From NCBI GenBank assembly GCA_029862205.1, contig JAOTXT010000008.1:25042-89041 (forward strand): DNA of 64,000 nt. Reading direction: 5' to 3'. The DNA comes from Paracoccaceae bacterium (GTDB lineage: Bacteria; Pseudomonadota; Alphaproteobacteria; Rhodobacterales; Rhodobacteraceae). Shown here piece after piece: positions 1 through 9,960 of this stretch; the first letter of the stretch is position 1, and every line of letters begins with the position of its first letter. The notes under the pieces were generated by a model, which searched no databases, had not been told where the DNA came from, and saw nothing but the letters and a program-made list of their open reading frames with translations. The position numbers and the translations under genes were made by a program.

Positions 1-264
1 CGGATCGGGGCCGATCAGGGTCACCGGCACCGTGTTGGTCCAGGCGGGGATCGCGAAGCGTGCCCCGCGCTCGGTGAAGAACCGGGCAAAGTCCAGATGC
101 GCCCGGCCGAAATAGTGGCAGGCATCAATATGGGCAAAGCCCGCGTCGATCAGTCTTGGCGCGCCTAAGATCCGGGCCGCGCCCACCACCAGCTCCATCG
201 CGAATTGCAGGGCTTCGCCGCGCTCGCCCGCCAGCATCTCGCGGTCGGCGGGGCTCAGTTCCAT
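1..264 (-). CDS. Aconitase X (DUF521) family protein, 5' part only (runs off the window)
   Basis: Minus-strand reading from ATG at 264: MELSPADREMLAGERGEALQFAMELVVGAARILGAPRLIDAGFAHIDACHYFGRAHLDFARFFTERGARFAIPAWTNT..., typical AcnX N-terminus. Confidence 0.72.
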   Translation of the reverse strand, partial: MELSPADREMLAGERGEALQFAMELVVGAARILGAPRLIDAGFAHIDACHYFGRAHLDFARFFTERGARFAIPAWTNTVPVTLIGPDP

Positions 265-292
265 GGGCTCAGTTCCATGGGCTCAGTTCCAT
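251..292. repeat. Three perfect tandem copies of 14-bp unit GGGCTCAGTTCCAT spanning the AcnX start codon
   Basis: Direct reading: 251-264, 265-278, 279-292 identical. Confidence 0.97.
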
Positions 293-309
293 GGGGTCAG
301 CTCCCCGCC

Positions 310-1125
310 TCAGCTTCCGGCTGTCAGGGTCGCGGTCATCCGCCTCAGCGCCGCCAGCACGCTCTGCGCGACGATCCGCCCGGTCTTGGGGTTCTCCGGC
401 GAGGGGACGTTGCGCATCGTCATCGTCGCCTCGCCCGCATCCGAGGTGATCGTCACCGATTGGATATTGCGGTCGATGCTGGGGTCCGCCCAGACCGTCA
501 CCTCGGTCCGATCCGGCCCGATCCCGGCCAGTGCCAGGGCGGCGGCCACGTTGACGTTGGCGGGGAACCCCTTAGCGGCCTCGCGCGCTGTGCCGTGGAA
601 GACCTGGAGCGGCTCGGCGAGGTTGGAAATGTCGATGCCGTTCTCGACCAGATGTGGCGCTCCCATGAGCCCGTTAGGGGGCTTGCGGGTTTCCAGCACC
701 ACGCGGGTGATCTCGCCCTCGGCCATGGCGCGCACGGTGTCGAGCCCGATCAGGGCGCCCGTCGGCACGATGACACGGGCGCCGGTCTCGGCCGCGCGGT
801 CGACCAAGTCCATGTGCTGGATCAAGGTTCCGACCGAGAGCGGCAGGAAGGTCCGGCCCGCCTCGATCACCGGGCGGGCAACCTCGCCGAAGACCGCGGC
901 CGGAGCGCATTCGACGACGATCTCGGCCCGCTCGGCCAGGTCACCGAGCCCAACCACCTCCGGCGCCGCGCTCAGTCCGGACAGGCGCTCGGCGGCCCGT
1001 GCCCGGTCGCGGGCCGAAACTGCGACCAGCCGGATCCCGGGCACCGCGCCCTGGTCGATGGCGGCGGCGATCCGCAGGCCGATCGCCCCCAGCCCCGCGA
1101 TCGCCAGCGTCCGTGCCTCGGCCAT
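310..1125 (-). CDS. Aspartate dehydrogenase-like NAD(P)-binding protein
   Basis: Rossmann GLGAIG start; ...VVECAPAAVFGEVARPVIEAGRTFLPLSVG..., GFPANVNVAAALALAG typical of the aspartate dehydrogenase family. Confidence 0.8.
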   Translation of the reverse strand: MAEARTLAIAGLGAIGLRIAAAIDQGAVPGIRLVAVSARDRARAAERLSGLSAAPEVVGLGDLAERAEIVVECAPAAVFGEVARPVIEAGRTFLPLSVGTLIQHMDLVDRAAETGARVIVPTGALIGLDTVRAMAEGEITRVVLETRKPPNGLMGAPHLVENGIDISNLAEPLQVFHGTAREAAKGFPANVNVAAALALAGIGPDRTEVTVWADPSIDRNIQSVTITSDAGEATMTMRNVPSPENPKTGRIVAQSVLAALRRMTATLTAGS

Positions 1126-1150
1126 GAGTTACCTCCCAGAATGGCATCTC

Positions 1151-1897
1151 TCAGAGCAACGTGCGCCTCAGCATGTCGAGGCCGATCAGGAAGAGGGCGA
1201 CGAAGAAGATGCGCTTGAACCTCTCCTCCGAGATATGGTGACGATAGCGCTGGCCCAGCGCAAGCCCGCCCGCGGTCGGCACCAAGGCGGCGAGCGACAT
1301 CCACGCCAGATCCTGGGTCATCAGCCCGCGTCCGGTCAGCGAGGTTCCCAGTGCCAGTGTGATTGTGATGAAGGTCAGCCCCAGGGCCTGGACAAAGACA
1401 TCGCGCCTCAGCCCCAGCGTCTGCAGATAGAGGATGCCAGGTACGATCATGATCCCGGTCATGCCGAACATCAGCCCGCCGGTCCCGCCCATCACCGGCG
1501 ACAGCCAGGGCTCGCGGTCCCCGGGCGGCGGCATCTGGACCCGGAAGAGGGTCACAGCGCAATAAGTGCAGAGCGTGATACCAAGGAGCAGGATCAGGGT
1601 TTCGCTTTTCGCCCCCGCCAGGACCGCGACACCGAACCAGATGCCGATGCATGCCGCGCCGAGAAAGGTCCATAGGCGCCGGATCAGGTCCCCAAGCGAC
1701 GGTCCCGCAAGCGCCTGGTAGGCATTGGTGACCAGCCCAGGGATCAGCATGATGGTCAGCGCCTCGCGCACGCCCAGCGTCGAGCCGAGGAACGCTAAGG
1801 CGACGACCGGCAGACCGAGCCCGATCACGCCCTTGATGAAGCCGGCCAGTAGGAATGTCCCCAGGACCAGGGCGACGATGGCCGGTTCCCAGATCAC
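1151..1897 (-). CDS. TSUP family (TauE/SafE) permease
   Basis: Multi-TM protein, FLLAGFIKGVIGLGLPVVALAFLG... TSUP N-terminal motif. Confidence 0.82.
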   Translation of the reverse strand: MIWEPAIVALVLGTFLLAGFIKGVIGLGLPVVALAFLGSTLGVREALTIMLIPGLVTNAYQALAGPSLGDLIRRLWTFLGAACIGIWFGVAVLAGAKSETLILLLGITLCTYCAVTLFRVQMPPPGDREPWLSPVMGGTGGLMFGMTGIMIVPGILYLQTLGLRRDVFVQALGLTFITITLALGTSLTGRGLMTQDLAWMSLAALVPTAGGLALGQRYRHHISEERFKRIFFVALFLIGLDMLRRTLL

Positions 1898-1913
1898 GCT
1901 TTGCCGTGGTCCC

Positions 1914-3563
1914 TCACGCGGTCTTGGCCCGCCCGTAGGCGCGCCAGGCCAGGAGACAGCCGAGCCCGAACGCCGCGACCGCCAGTATCGGCCGGAACCA
2001 GCCGTCCATCTGCGACAGCGGCAGGGTCAGCGCCGTCAGCATCGCGGGCGCGTAGAACCCGGTCCACCGAGCGCCCCGCGCCCGTGCCGCCTGGAACCAG
2101 GGAAAGACCGCCGAGAAAATCGCAACGATAGAGAAGAACATCGCCCAGGGCCGGGTCACGAAGAGGGTCAGGTCAGTATCGATCGCCAGCGCCCGGCTGA
2201 GGTTCAGCTCGGCGATATTGCCCAGCACCACGCCCAGGATCATCGGCGCCAGCGGGAAGCCCAACTGCCGCATACCGAAGCCCAGCAGCCCGAACCAGAA
2301 GAGCGTCCACATGTCATCATCGACGTTGTTCAGCGCGAAGACCCCGATCGAGGCGAAGCCCAGGATCACGGCGGCCAGCATGTACATGCGGATCCGGGTC
2401 ACCAGCACGAAGACTCGCAGCATCACGGTCTGCATCCCCAGCATGATGAAGTTGGCCGCGAAGAAGGCGATGAAGATCGAATAGGCCAGCACCGGCTCCT
2501 CGGCGATGAAGCTGGGGCTGGGCACGATGTCGTGGATCAAGAGCGCGCCCAGGATGATCGCCGCGGTCACGTCGCCCGGGATTCCCAGCGCCATCAGGGG
2601 TGTGAGTGCCCCGCCCTCGACCGCGTTGTTCGAGGTCTCGGGGGCGATGATCCCCTCGGGATGGCCCTCGCCGAATTTCTCGGGCTCCTTCGAGGCCTTC
2701 TTGGCCTGGTCATAGGCCAGGATATTGGCGATCGACCCGCCGGCACCCGGCAGGATGCCGGTGAAGACCCCGATCAGGGCCGAGCGGATCACCACGGTCC
2801 AACGCTTCAGAAGCTCGCGGATCGCGCGGCGGTGCTCGATCCGCACGCGCACCCCGCCCCGGTCGGTTAGCGAGCGCTTCGCCGCCTCCGGATCGCGCAC
2901 ATCCGAGAGGAGCTGCGAGAAGGCGAAAAGCCCGATCAGCACGGCGATGAAGTCGAAGCCGCTGAGCAGGTAGTCCGAACCGAAATCGAACCGGCCGACG
3001 CCCACCGCCTCGTCCTCGCCGACCGTTCTCGCCAACAGCCCCATGGCCCCGGCGATCAGCCCTTTGACCAGGTTCGCGCCGGCCAGCGATGCGGTCACCG
3101 TTAGCGCGAAGATCACCAGCATGAAGAAGTCCCAGGGCTGAAATTCCAACCCGATCCGCGCCAGTTGCGGGGCGAACAGCACCAGCATGGTGGCCGAGAT
3201 CATGCCGCCGCAAAACGAGGACCAGACGCCGAGGCCGAGCGCGAATCCGGGCTCGCCACCGCGTGCCATTGGAAACCCGTCAAAGGTGGTCGCCACCGAG
3301 GACGGCGTGCCTGGAATGCCCGTCAGAATGCCGGACATGAGGCCCCCGGACAAACCGCCCACCAGGACCGAGATCATGGTGGCCAACCCCTGGGCAGGCG
3401 GCATCGAGAACGTAAACGGCAGGGTTAGCACCACCGCCATGGCAATGGTGAAGCCCGGGATCGAGCCCGCCAGCAGGCCAACGCCCACGCCCGAGATCAT
3501 CAGCAGGATGGTCTGCAGATTGGCGATTTCGGCAAAGGCGAGCGCGAGGTTGTCCCAGATCAT
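1914..3563 (-). CDS. tctA: Tripartite tricarboxylate transporter, TctA large permease subunit
   Basis: GLLAGSIPGFTIAMAVVLTLPFTFSMPPAQGLATMISVLVGGLSGG..., canonical TctA. Confidence 0.92.
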   Translation of the reverse strand: MIWDNLALAFAEIANLQTILLMISGVGVGLLAGSIPGFTIAMAVVLTLPFTFSMPPAQGLATMISVLVGGLSGGLMSGILTGIPGTPSSVATTFDGFPMARGGEPGFALGLGVWSSFCGGMISATMLVLFAPQLARIGLEFQPWDFFMLVIFALTVTASLAGANLVKGLIAGAMGLLARTVGEDEAVGVGRFDFGSDYLLSGFDFIAVLIGLFAFSQLLSDVRDPEAAKRSLTDRGGVRVRIEHRRAIRELLKRWTVVIRSALIGVFTGILPGAGGSIANILAYDQAKKASKEPEKFGEGHPEGIIAPETSNNAVEGGALTPLMALGIPGDVTAAIILGALLIHDIVPSPSFIAEEPVLAYSIFIAFFAANFIMLGMQTVMLRVFVLVTRIRMYMLAAVILGFASIGVFALNNVDDDMWTLFWFGLLGFGMRQLGFPLAPMILGVVLGNIAELNLSRALAIDTDLTLFVTRPWAMFFSIVAIFSAVFPWFQAARARGARWTGFYAPAMLTALTLPLSQMDGWFRPILAVAAFGLGCLLAWRAYGRAKTA

Positions 3564-3566
3564 GGC

Positions 3567-4052
3567 TCAGAACCCCGTCCACTCGCCCCGCGGCAGCAGG
3601 ACCTGCAGGCCGTAGGAGAAAATCAACCACATGCCGCCGACGGTGACGATGGCGATGACCGCATGGAGCAGGATCGCGCGTAGCCCGCCGAGCGCCGTCA
3701 AAAGCGCGAAGACGAAGACGATGCCGCCCACGAGCATCCCCACATAAGGGATCGCCAACAGATAGGCGCCGAACAGCACGAAACACCAAATCACGTTGCG
3801 CCAATGGGCGAAGAGCGCCCCCAACCCCCTCGGCGCCTCCGGATCGGCCTCATCGGGTCCCTGGCGAAGCGATTGCACCAGATAGATCAGGCTGAGGAAC
3901 GCCAGGATGCCGACGATCAGCCGCGGCCAGGCGGCGGGCGAGAGCTGCCCATAATCCGGCTCGCGAATGTCGAACGAAGCCACGGCCAGCCCGCCGCAGG
4001 CGGCCAGCAGCAGAATGGCGGCGATGCTGTCGCGGTTGAGGCTCATGCGCAT
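3567..4052 (-). CDS. tctB: Tripartite tricarboxylate transporter TctB small subunit
   Basis: Position between TctA and TctC; four-TM protein starting MRMSLNRDSIAAILLLAACGGLAVASFDIREPDYGQLSPAAWPR. Confidence 0.82.
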   Translation of the reverse strand: MRMSLNRDSIAAILLLAACGGLAVASFDIREPDYGQLSPAAWPRLIVGILAFLSLIYLVQSLRQGPDEADPEAPRGLGALFAHWRNVIWCFVLFGAYLLAIPYVGMLVGGIVFVFALLTALGGLRAILLHAVIAIVTVGGMWLIFSYGLQVLLPRGEWTGF

Positions 4053-4062
4053 GGAAGGACAA

Positions 4063-4088
4063 GGCCCGGCGCGACGGCGCGCCGGGCC
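4063..4088. other. Perfect 11-bp stem hairpin between tctC and tctB
   Basis: GGCCCGGCGCG-ACGG-CGCGCCGGGCC. Confidence 0.85.
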
Positions 4089-4096
4089 AAACCGGC

Positions 4097-5050
4097 TTAC
4101 TTCTTGAACATGCCGATCTTGATCGCGACCGCTTCGTAGTCCGCGTAAAGGCCATCCGCCCAAGCGCGATACGCGTCCGGATCCTGGTAGCTGACGCCGG
4201 TGCCCTTGGCATCCATCTGCTCCAACAGACCCGGATCCTCGGCCGCCTGCTTGAAGATCGCGGACCACATATCGATCACGTCGCCCGGCGTGCCCTTGGG
4301 CACGACGATCCCGCGCTGCAGCGCGAAGGTCATGTCAACGCCCTTCTCCTTGAGCGTCGGCATGTCGGGCAGGAACTTCGAGCGCTCCTCGGCGGCGATG
4401 GCGAAGCCTTGCAGCTCGCCTCCCTCGAGATATTTCCGGCCCGAGGCGACGTTCAAAACGCCCATGTCGATCGCGCCGCTGAGCAGCGCGGTCATGCGCT
4501 CGCGGGTGCCGTCGTAGGGCACATAGGAGAACTCGATCCCCATCTTGTCGGCCATCAGCAGCCAGATGAACTGGCTCGTGGACCCAAAGGTGGCGCCGAC
4601 CTTGATCTTGCCGGGATTGGCTTTGGCATAATCCGCGAATTCATCGAAGTTGCTGTATTCCGTGCCTGCCGCCGCGCCGACGATGTCGGGCGTCGAGGTC
4701 AGGTTGGCAACGGTTTCGAAGCCATCGTATTGGAAATCGATCCGGCCGTTGAGATAGCTGGTGACCGCCGATTGGTGGATGGCGAAAAGGGTGCAACCAT
4801 CGGGTTTGGCGCTGGCCGCCTCCTTGGCGCCCTTGTTGCCGCCCTGGCCGGGGATCGTGACCACCTTGATCTTCGGGGTCACGTCCAGCTCCTGGATCGT
4901 CTTCTCGAAGATCGAGAAGATCACATGGGTGCCGCCGCCGGCCTTCCAGGGCACGATCAGCTGGGCGGTGTCGCATGGCACCGAGGCAGCCTGGGCCGCG
5001 CCTGATAAGGCAACCGTCGATACCGCGAGAGCGGAGAGCAATTTCTTCAT
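4097..5050 (-). CDS. tctC: TctC-family tricarboxylate-binding periplasmic protein
   Basis: Signal peptide MKKLLSALAVSTVALSGAAQA; VPCDTAQLIVPWKAGGGTHVIF... (TctC/BugT). Confidence 0.9.
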   Translation of the reverse strand: MKKLLSALAVSTVALSGAAQAASVPCDTAQLIVPWKAGGGTHVIFSIFEKTIQELDVTPKIKVVTIPGQGGNKGAKEAASAKPDGCTLFAIHQSAVTSYLNGRIDFQYDGFETVANLTSTPDIVGAAAGTEYSNFDEFADYAKANPGKIKVGATFGSTSQFIWLLMADKMGIEFSYVPYDGTRERMTALLSGAIDMGVLNVASGRKYLEGGELQGFAIAAEERSKFLPDMPTLKEKGVDMTFALQRGIVVPKGTPGDVIDMWSAIFKQAAEDPGLLEQMDAKGTGVSYQDPDAYRAWADGLYADYEAVAIKIGMFKK

Positions 5051-5224
5051 TGGGGCCTCCCTGTCAGTTCGCGCAAATGCACGATGTTCTTTTGTTTTGC
5101 CGCCCTGCGGAACCATCTACCGGGTTCAGCCAGGCGACATTTCATGGCAAGTCACTATAGTCGGGCCCCAACGAACTGCAAACCGCGCCCGCTGGCGATT
5201 TCGCTGGGTGGCAGCGCACCGGAG

Positions 5225-6826
5225 ATGCACCCGATGAGAGACCTCGAGAAACCCGGCCGCTCGCCGGTTCATGCAATGAACGGGATGGCGGCGACGTCGC
5301 ACCCGCTCTCGACCCAGACCGCGATCGACGTGCTGAAAGCCGGCGGCAACGCGCTCGACGCGGCGGTCGCGGCTTGCGCGGTGCAATGCGTGGTCGAGCC
5401 CGAATCGACCGGCATCGGCGGCGATTGCTTCTGCCTCTATTCCAAGGGTGGTTCGACAGACATCATCGCCTATAACGGCTCGGGCCGGGCCCCGGCAGCG
5501 GCCTCGGTCGAGTGGTTTACCGAGCAAGGGCTCGCGGAGATTCCGCGCGAGAGCCCGCATTCGGTCGTGGTCCCCGGCGCCGTCGATGCCTGGGACCGGC
5601 TGATCGCCGATCACGGGACCATGCCGCTCGCCGAATTGCTGCAACCGGCGATTGGCTTTGCCCGCGATGGCTACCCGATCTCGTCGCGGGTGCACTTTGA
5701 CTTCGCGTTGAAGGAAGAGATGCTGAGCCGCGACGAGCACACCGCGCGCATCTTCCTGCGCGCAGGAAAGGCCCCTCAGGTGGGGGCGCTGCATCGCCAG
5801 CCCGATCTGGCCGCGACCCTCGAGCGGATCGCCAGGAACGGCCGCGACGAGATCTATACCGGCGAGACCGCCGAGGATATCGTGCGCACCCTCCAGGCCC
5901 ATGGCGGGCTGCATACGATGGACGATTTCGCCACCGCGCGCGGTGAATACGTCGACCCGATCTCGGCGGAGTTCCGTGGCCACGACGTGCATCAATGCCC
6001 GCCGAACGGCCAGGGGGTGATCGCGCTATTGCTGCTCAACATCATGAGCGGGATCGAGGCCAGGCACGGCGGCCCGATCACCTTGGAGCGCATGCATGCC
6101 GAGGTCGAGGCTGGGCGCCTGGCCTATGCGGCGCGCGATGCATGGCTGGCGGACCCCGCCATGGCTGAGGTGCCGGTCGACGAGTTGCTTTCGGCGGGCT
6201 ATGCGGAGAGCTTACGCAAGGCCATCGACCCTGCACGGGCGCAGGAGCGCGAACTGCCGCTGGACCTGCCGCGCCATGAAAGCACCGTCTATATCACCGT
6301 GGTCGACCGCGACCGCAACGCCTGCAGCCTGATCAACACGCTGTTCGACAATTTCGGCAGCGGTATCTGCACGCCTACGGGCGTCGTGCTGACCAATCGC
6401 GCTCAGGGATTCAGCCTGAATCCTGACAGCCCGAACCGGATCGAGGGGGGCAAACGGCCCTTGCACACCATCATCCCGGGCATGGTCTCGAAGCGTGACC
6501 GGGTGGTCATGCCTTACGGTGTCATGGGCGGGCAGTACCAGGCCTTCGGCCATATGCAGTTCCTGACAAGGGTTTTCGACTATGGGATGGATATCCAGGA
6601 GGCGCAGGACGCACCGCGTTTCATGGTGGACCCATTCGACCAGCGGCTCGACGTCGAGCAGGCGGTGCCCGAGGCGGTTCGCGGTGGCCTGGCGTCGCTC
6701 GGCCACCGGGTCACCAAGCCCGCCAAGCCGATCGGCGGCAGCCAGGCGATCTGGATCGACTGGGACGAGGGCGTGCTGACCGGCGGCTCGGACCCGCGCA
6801 AGGATGGATGCGCGATCGGATATTGA
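5225..6826 (+). CDS. Gamma-glutamyltransferase family protein
   Basis: MAATSHPLSTQTAIDVLKAGGNALDAAVAACAVQCVVEPESTGIGGDCF; ESTVYITVVDRDRNACSLINTLFDNFGSGI catalytic-Thr region. Confidence 0.92.
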   Translation: MHPMRDLEKPGRSPVHAMNGMAATSHPLSTQTAIDVLKAGGNALDAAVAACAVQCVVEPESTGIGGDCFCLYSKGGSTDIIAYNGSGRAPAAASVEWFTEQGLAEIPRESPHSVVVPGAVDAWDRLIADHGTMPLAELLQPAIGFARDGYPISSRVHFDFALKEEMLSRDEHTARIFLRAGKAPQVGALHRQPDLAATLERIARNGRDEIYTGETAEDIVRTLQAHGGLHTMDDFATARGEYVDPISAEFRGHDVHQCPPNGQGVIALLLLNIMSGIEARHGGPITLERMHAEVEAGRLAYAARDAWLADPAMAEVPVDELLSAGYAESLRKAIDPARAQERELPLDLPRHESTVYITVVDRDRNACSLINTLFDNFGSGICTPTGVVLTNRAQGFSLNPDSPNRIEGGKRPLHTIIPGMVSKRDRVVMPYGVMGGQYQAFGHMQFLTRVFDYGMDIQEAQDAPRFMVDPFDQRLDVEQAVPEAVRGGLASLGHRVTKPAKPIGGSQAIWIDWDEGVLTGGSDPRKDGCAIGY

Positions 6827-7014
6827 GCGCCGGAGCGCGAAAAAGGTGGATCAAGATCCACTCTACAACGTGTTGCGCGGAAAGGCGCACGAGCGCGCGC
6901 CAACCGTTAAACTTGGGTTAATAGAACAAAATTTCGTTTTTATTTCATGTGCTTAACAGGATTCTCACATGTGAGAGCCCCGGCTCAGGACCGCGACAAG
7001 TTAGAAGGACCGAC

Positions 7015-7896
7015 ATGACACATCAAACCGTCGCCATCCTGATGCCCGGCGATATGGGCCATGGGGTCGGCCGGGCGCTGCGCGAGCACGGGCATGAGGT
7101 GATCACCTGCCTCGCTGGCCGCAGCGCGCGAACCCGCGGTCTGGCCAAGGCTGCTGGAATGCGCGATCTGGACAGCCTGGAAGCGGTGGTCGGCGAGGCG
7201 GACCTGATCCTCTCGATCCTGCCGCCCGACGCGGCGCTGGCCCAGGCGAGCCAAGTGGCCACCACGATGACGGCTGCCGGGGCGCGGCCGATATATGTGG
7301 ACTGCAACGCGGTCTCGCCGATGACGGTGCGAAAGATCGGCGAGGTCATCGCCGGAGCCGGCGCCCCCTTCATCGATTGCGGCATCATCGGGCTCGCCCC
7401 CGGCAAGGGTCCGGCGACCCGGTTCCATGTCTCCGGCCCCGATACCGGCCCGATGGAGGCATTGCATGGGAAAGGGATATCGGTGCTCCCTATGGGAACC
7501 GAGATCGGGCGCGCCTCGGCCTTGAAGATGGTCTACGCGGGTCTGACCAAGGGCACCATGACGCTTCACACCGCGATGCTGCTGGCGGCCCACCAATTGG
7601 GTATCTACGAAGAGGCGGTGGCCGAATATGCCGACAGCCAGCCGGTGGCGCTCAAGGCCATGGAGGCCCGAGTGCCGCGCATCCCCGCCGATGCGCGCCG
7701 CTGGACCGGCGAGATGGAGGAGATCGCCGCGACCTTGGCGTCGGTTGGCGTCACCCCCGGCTTCCACGAGGGCGCGGCCGAGATTTACCGGGTGCTCGAC
7801 CGCACCCCGTTCGCCGCCGAGACCCGCGAAACCCTGGATACGTCGCGCACGATGGCTGACGCGATCCCGGTCTATGCGAAGCATCTGAAGGACTGA
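7015..7896 (+). CDS. NAD(P)-binding beta-hydroxyacid dehydrogenase-like protein with DUF1932-type C-terminus
   Basis: VAILMPGDMGHGVGRALREHGHEV Rossmann; YADSQPVALKAMEARVPRIPADARRWTGEMEEI C-terminal region. Confidence 0.8.
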   Translation: MTHQTVAILMPGDMGHGVGRALREHGHEVITCLAGRSARTRGLAKAAGMRDLDSLEAVVGEADLILSILPPDAALAQASQVATTMTAAGARPIYVDCNAVSPMTVRKIGEVIAGAGAPFIDCGIIGLAPGKGPATRFHVSGPDTGPMEALHGKGISVLPMGTEIGRASALKMVYAGLTKGTMTLHTAMLLAAHQLGIYEEAVAEYADSQPVALKAMEARVPRIPADARRWTGEMEEIAATLASVGVTPGFHEGAAEIYRVLDRTPFAAETRETLDTSRTMADAIPVYAKHLKD

Positions 7897-7903
7897 TCGG
7901 CCG

Positions 7904-9111
7904 TCACTCGGGCAGAGCAACATCCACCCAGACCAGCCGGTGATCGGAACTAGCCGGGCGGCGCCCGCCCGTCTGATCCGGCGCAACCAGGCGCGCCAAG
8001 GCATGGTCCGGCGCGGGCCAGAAGACACCCGAGCCCGTCACCCGCAGCGTGGCCGAGGGCAGCACGTAGTCGACCCGCATATTGCCCGGCCCCGGCTCGT
8101 CACGCCAATCGGCGGTGTCCTGGGCGGGCGGCCCCAATTGTGTGCGGTTGATGCCTGTTGCCGCCGCCTCTGCCGCGCCATCGCTCTCGGGCGCCGGGTC
8201 TGGAATGGCCGGATGATCGACCAACGCCTTGATCGCGCCCCGCCGGGCCGCGCCGTCATAAGGGTCCGCGTTCATGTCGCCCGCGACCACGAAATACGCG
8301 CCCCGGGCCAGCCCGCCGCGCATGCCCGCATCGTCCTCGAGCCAGCCGGCGCCCTCGATCAGGCCCAGGATCAGGCGAATCTCGTCCCCATTGCGCCGCC
8401 CGTTCAGATCCTCGGGCCCGTCGAAGACCGGCGGCGTCGGATGGGCGGCGATCACATGCAGTCTCTCGCCGCCGGGCAGCACGATCGGCACGACCCAATG
8501 ACCGACCGAGCTGAGCCGCAGCGCTCGCCAGACCTGGTCGGTGTGATACGGCGATCCGTCCGGGTTCACCGGCCGATCCGCGCCCGGCAGGGCGGCCCAG
8601 GGGAACCGTTGAAAGGTGCGGATACGATCATAGTCGATGGGCAAACGGCTGAGCACGGCCATCCCGTATTGCCCGGGAAACCGCCCATAACCGAAGGCAT
8701 CACGGGGCCCGCCACGCTTGCCGTCGCCGTCCAGGTCCAGGCCCGAGGGGAGCCCCGCATTCACAGGCCCCTGATAGAGGAATGGGTAGTCGAGCCCCGC
8801 CACGTCGTCGATACCGCGGCCCAATCGCTCGGCAAAAAGGGTCAGCGCCCGGTGTGCCGGATCGCGGTCGAATTTTTGCAACACCAGAATATCCGGCCGC
8901 ACTCGCAGGATGATCTCGGCCACCGCGTCGATCTGGGGCGAGCGTTCGCCCATCTCGCGGAGCAGCAGCCCGGCACCCTTGCGCACCAGACCCACATTGA
9001 AACTGGCGACGCGGATGCTGCCGGGCACGATGGGCTCCCAGGGTGCCTCGGCAACCGCCGAGGTCCCCAGCCAGAAGCTCAGACCAAAAACGAAAAGGGC
9101 GGTAAGCCTCA
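7904..9111 (-). CDS. Endonuclease/exonuclease/phosphatase family protein (start codon uncertain)
   Basis: IRVASFNVGLVRKGAG...DILVLQKFD...FVVAGDMNADPYDG...SSDHRLVWVDV. Confidence 0.8.
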
Positions 9112-9729
9112 GCTTGCCTCGGCGTCGAGCCAGGGAGTCGCGGCGCGGCGCTTGGCCTCGAAATCGCTGATCGCCTGATCCTTCTCGAGGCTCAGCCCGA
9201 TCTCGTCGAGCCCGTTCAAGAGGCAGTGCTTCTTGAACGGATCGATCTCGAAGCGGATCTCGCCGCCATCGGGACCAGTGATCACCTGGTTCTCCAAGTC
9301 GACCGTGATGATCGCGTTGGCCCCGCGCTCGGCATCGTCCATCAGCTTGTCCACATCCTCTTGCGGCAGCACGATCGGCAGAATGCCGTTCTTGAAACTG
9401 TTGTTGTAGAAGATGTCGGCGAAGCTGGGGGCAATGATGCAGCGGATGCCGAAATCCTGGATCGCCCAGGGGGCATGCTCGCGTGACGAGCCGCAGCCGA
9501 AATTCTCGCCCCCGACCAGGATCTGCGCCTCGCGATAGGCGGGCTTGTTCAGCACGAAGTCCGGGTTCTCGGAGCCATCGTCTAAAAATCGCATCTCGTC
9601 GAACAGGTTCTTGCCCAGGCCCGAGCGTTTGATCGTCTTCAGGAACTGCTTGGGGATGATCATGTCGGTATCCACATTGATCATCGGCAGGGGGGCTGCG
9701 ACCGCGGTCAGCGAGGTGAATTTTTCCAT
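9109..9729 (-). CDS. leuD: 3-isopropylmalate dehydratase small subunit
   Basis: [63 protein letters not shown]. Confidence 0.95.
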   Translation of the reverse strand: MEKFTSLTAVAAPLPMINVDTDMIIPKQFLKTIKRSGLGKNLFDEMRFLDDGSENPDFVLNKPAYREAQILVGGENFGCGSSREHAPWAIQDFGIRCIIAPSFADIFYNNSFKNGILPIVLPQEDVDKLMDDAERGANAIITVDLENQVITGPDGGEIRFEIDPFKKHCLLNGLDEIGLSLEKDQAISDFEAKRRAATPWLDAEAS

Positions 9730-9960
9730 GATCCTGGCGTCTCCCGGTTGGGTTCGCGCCCGATAGATCATGTGCCGCGCCCGCGCGCAAGCTGTGGGCC
9801 GCGATCATCGCCACCCTGATGGCCTTTCGGGCACGCCAGTCCGGTCCGGTCACATCCCCTCACGCCCTGAAGACCCGCCGCCCCGGATGAGCCAAGCGCA
9901 ACGGATTCACGGCACGGTTGCGTTAAAGGTTTAACAAACCATTGAGGAAGGAGAGCCGCC

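Noticed and set aside
205-2870. Long + strand ORFs (205-1218, 263-1675, 1725-2870)
   Set aside because: Antisense shadows of the AspDH-like, TSUP and TctA genes; low-complexity Arg/Gln/His-rich translations.
7904-9853. Single 649-aa minus-strand ORF as one fused protein
   Set aside because: The N-terminal part is an out-of-frame reading across leuD; real genes are leuD (9109-9729) and the nuclease (end 7904).
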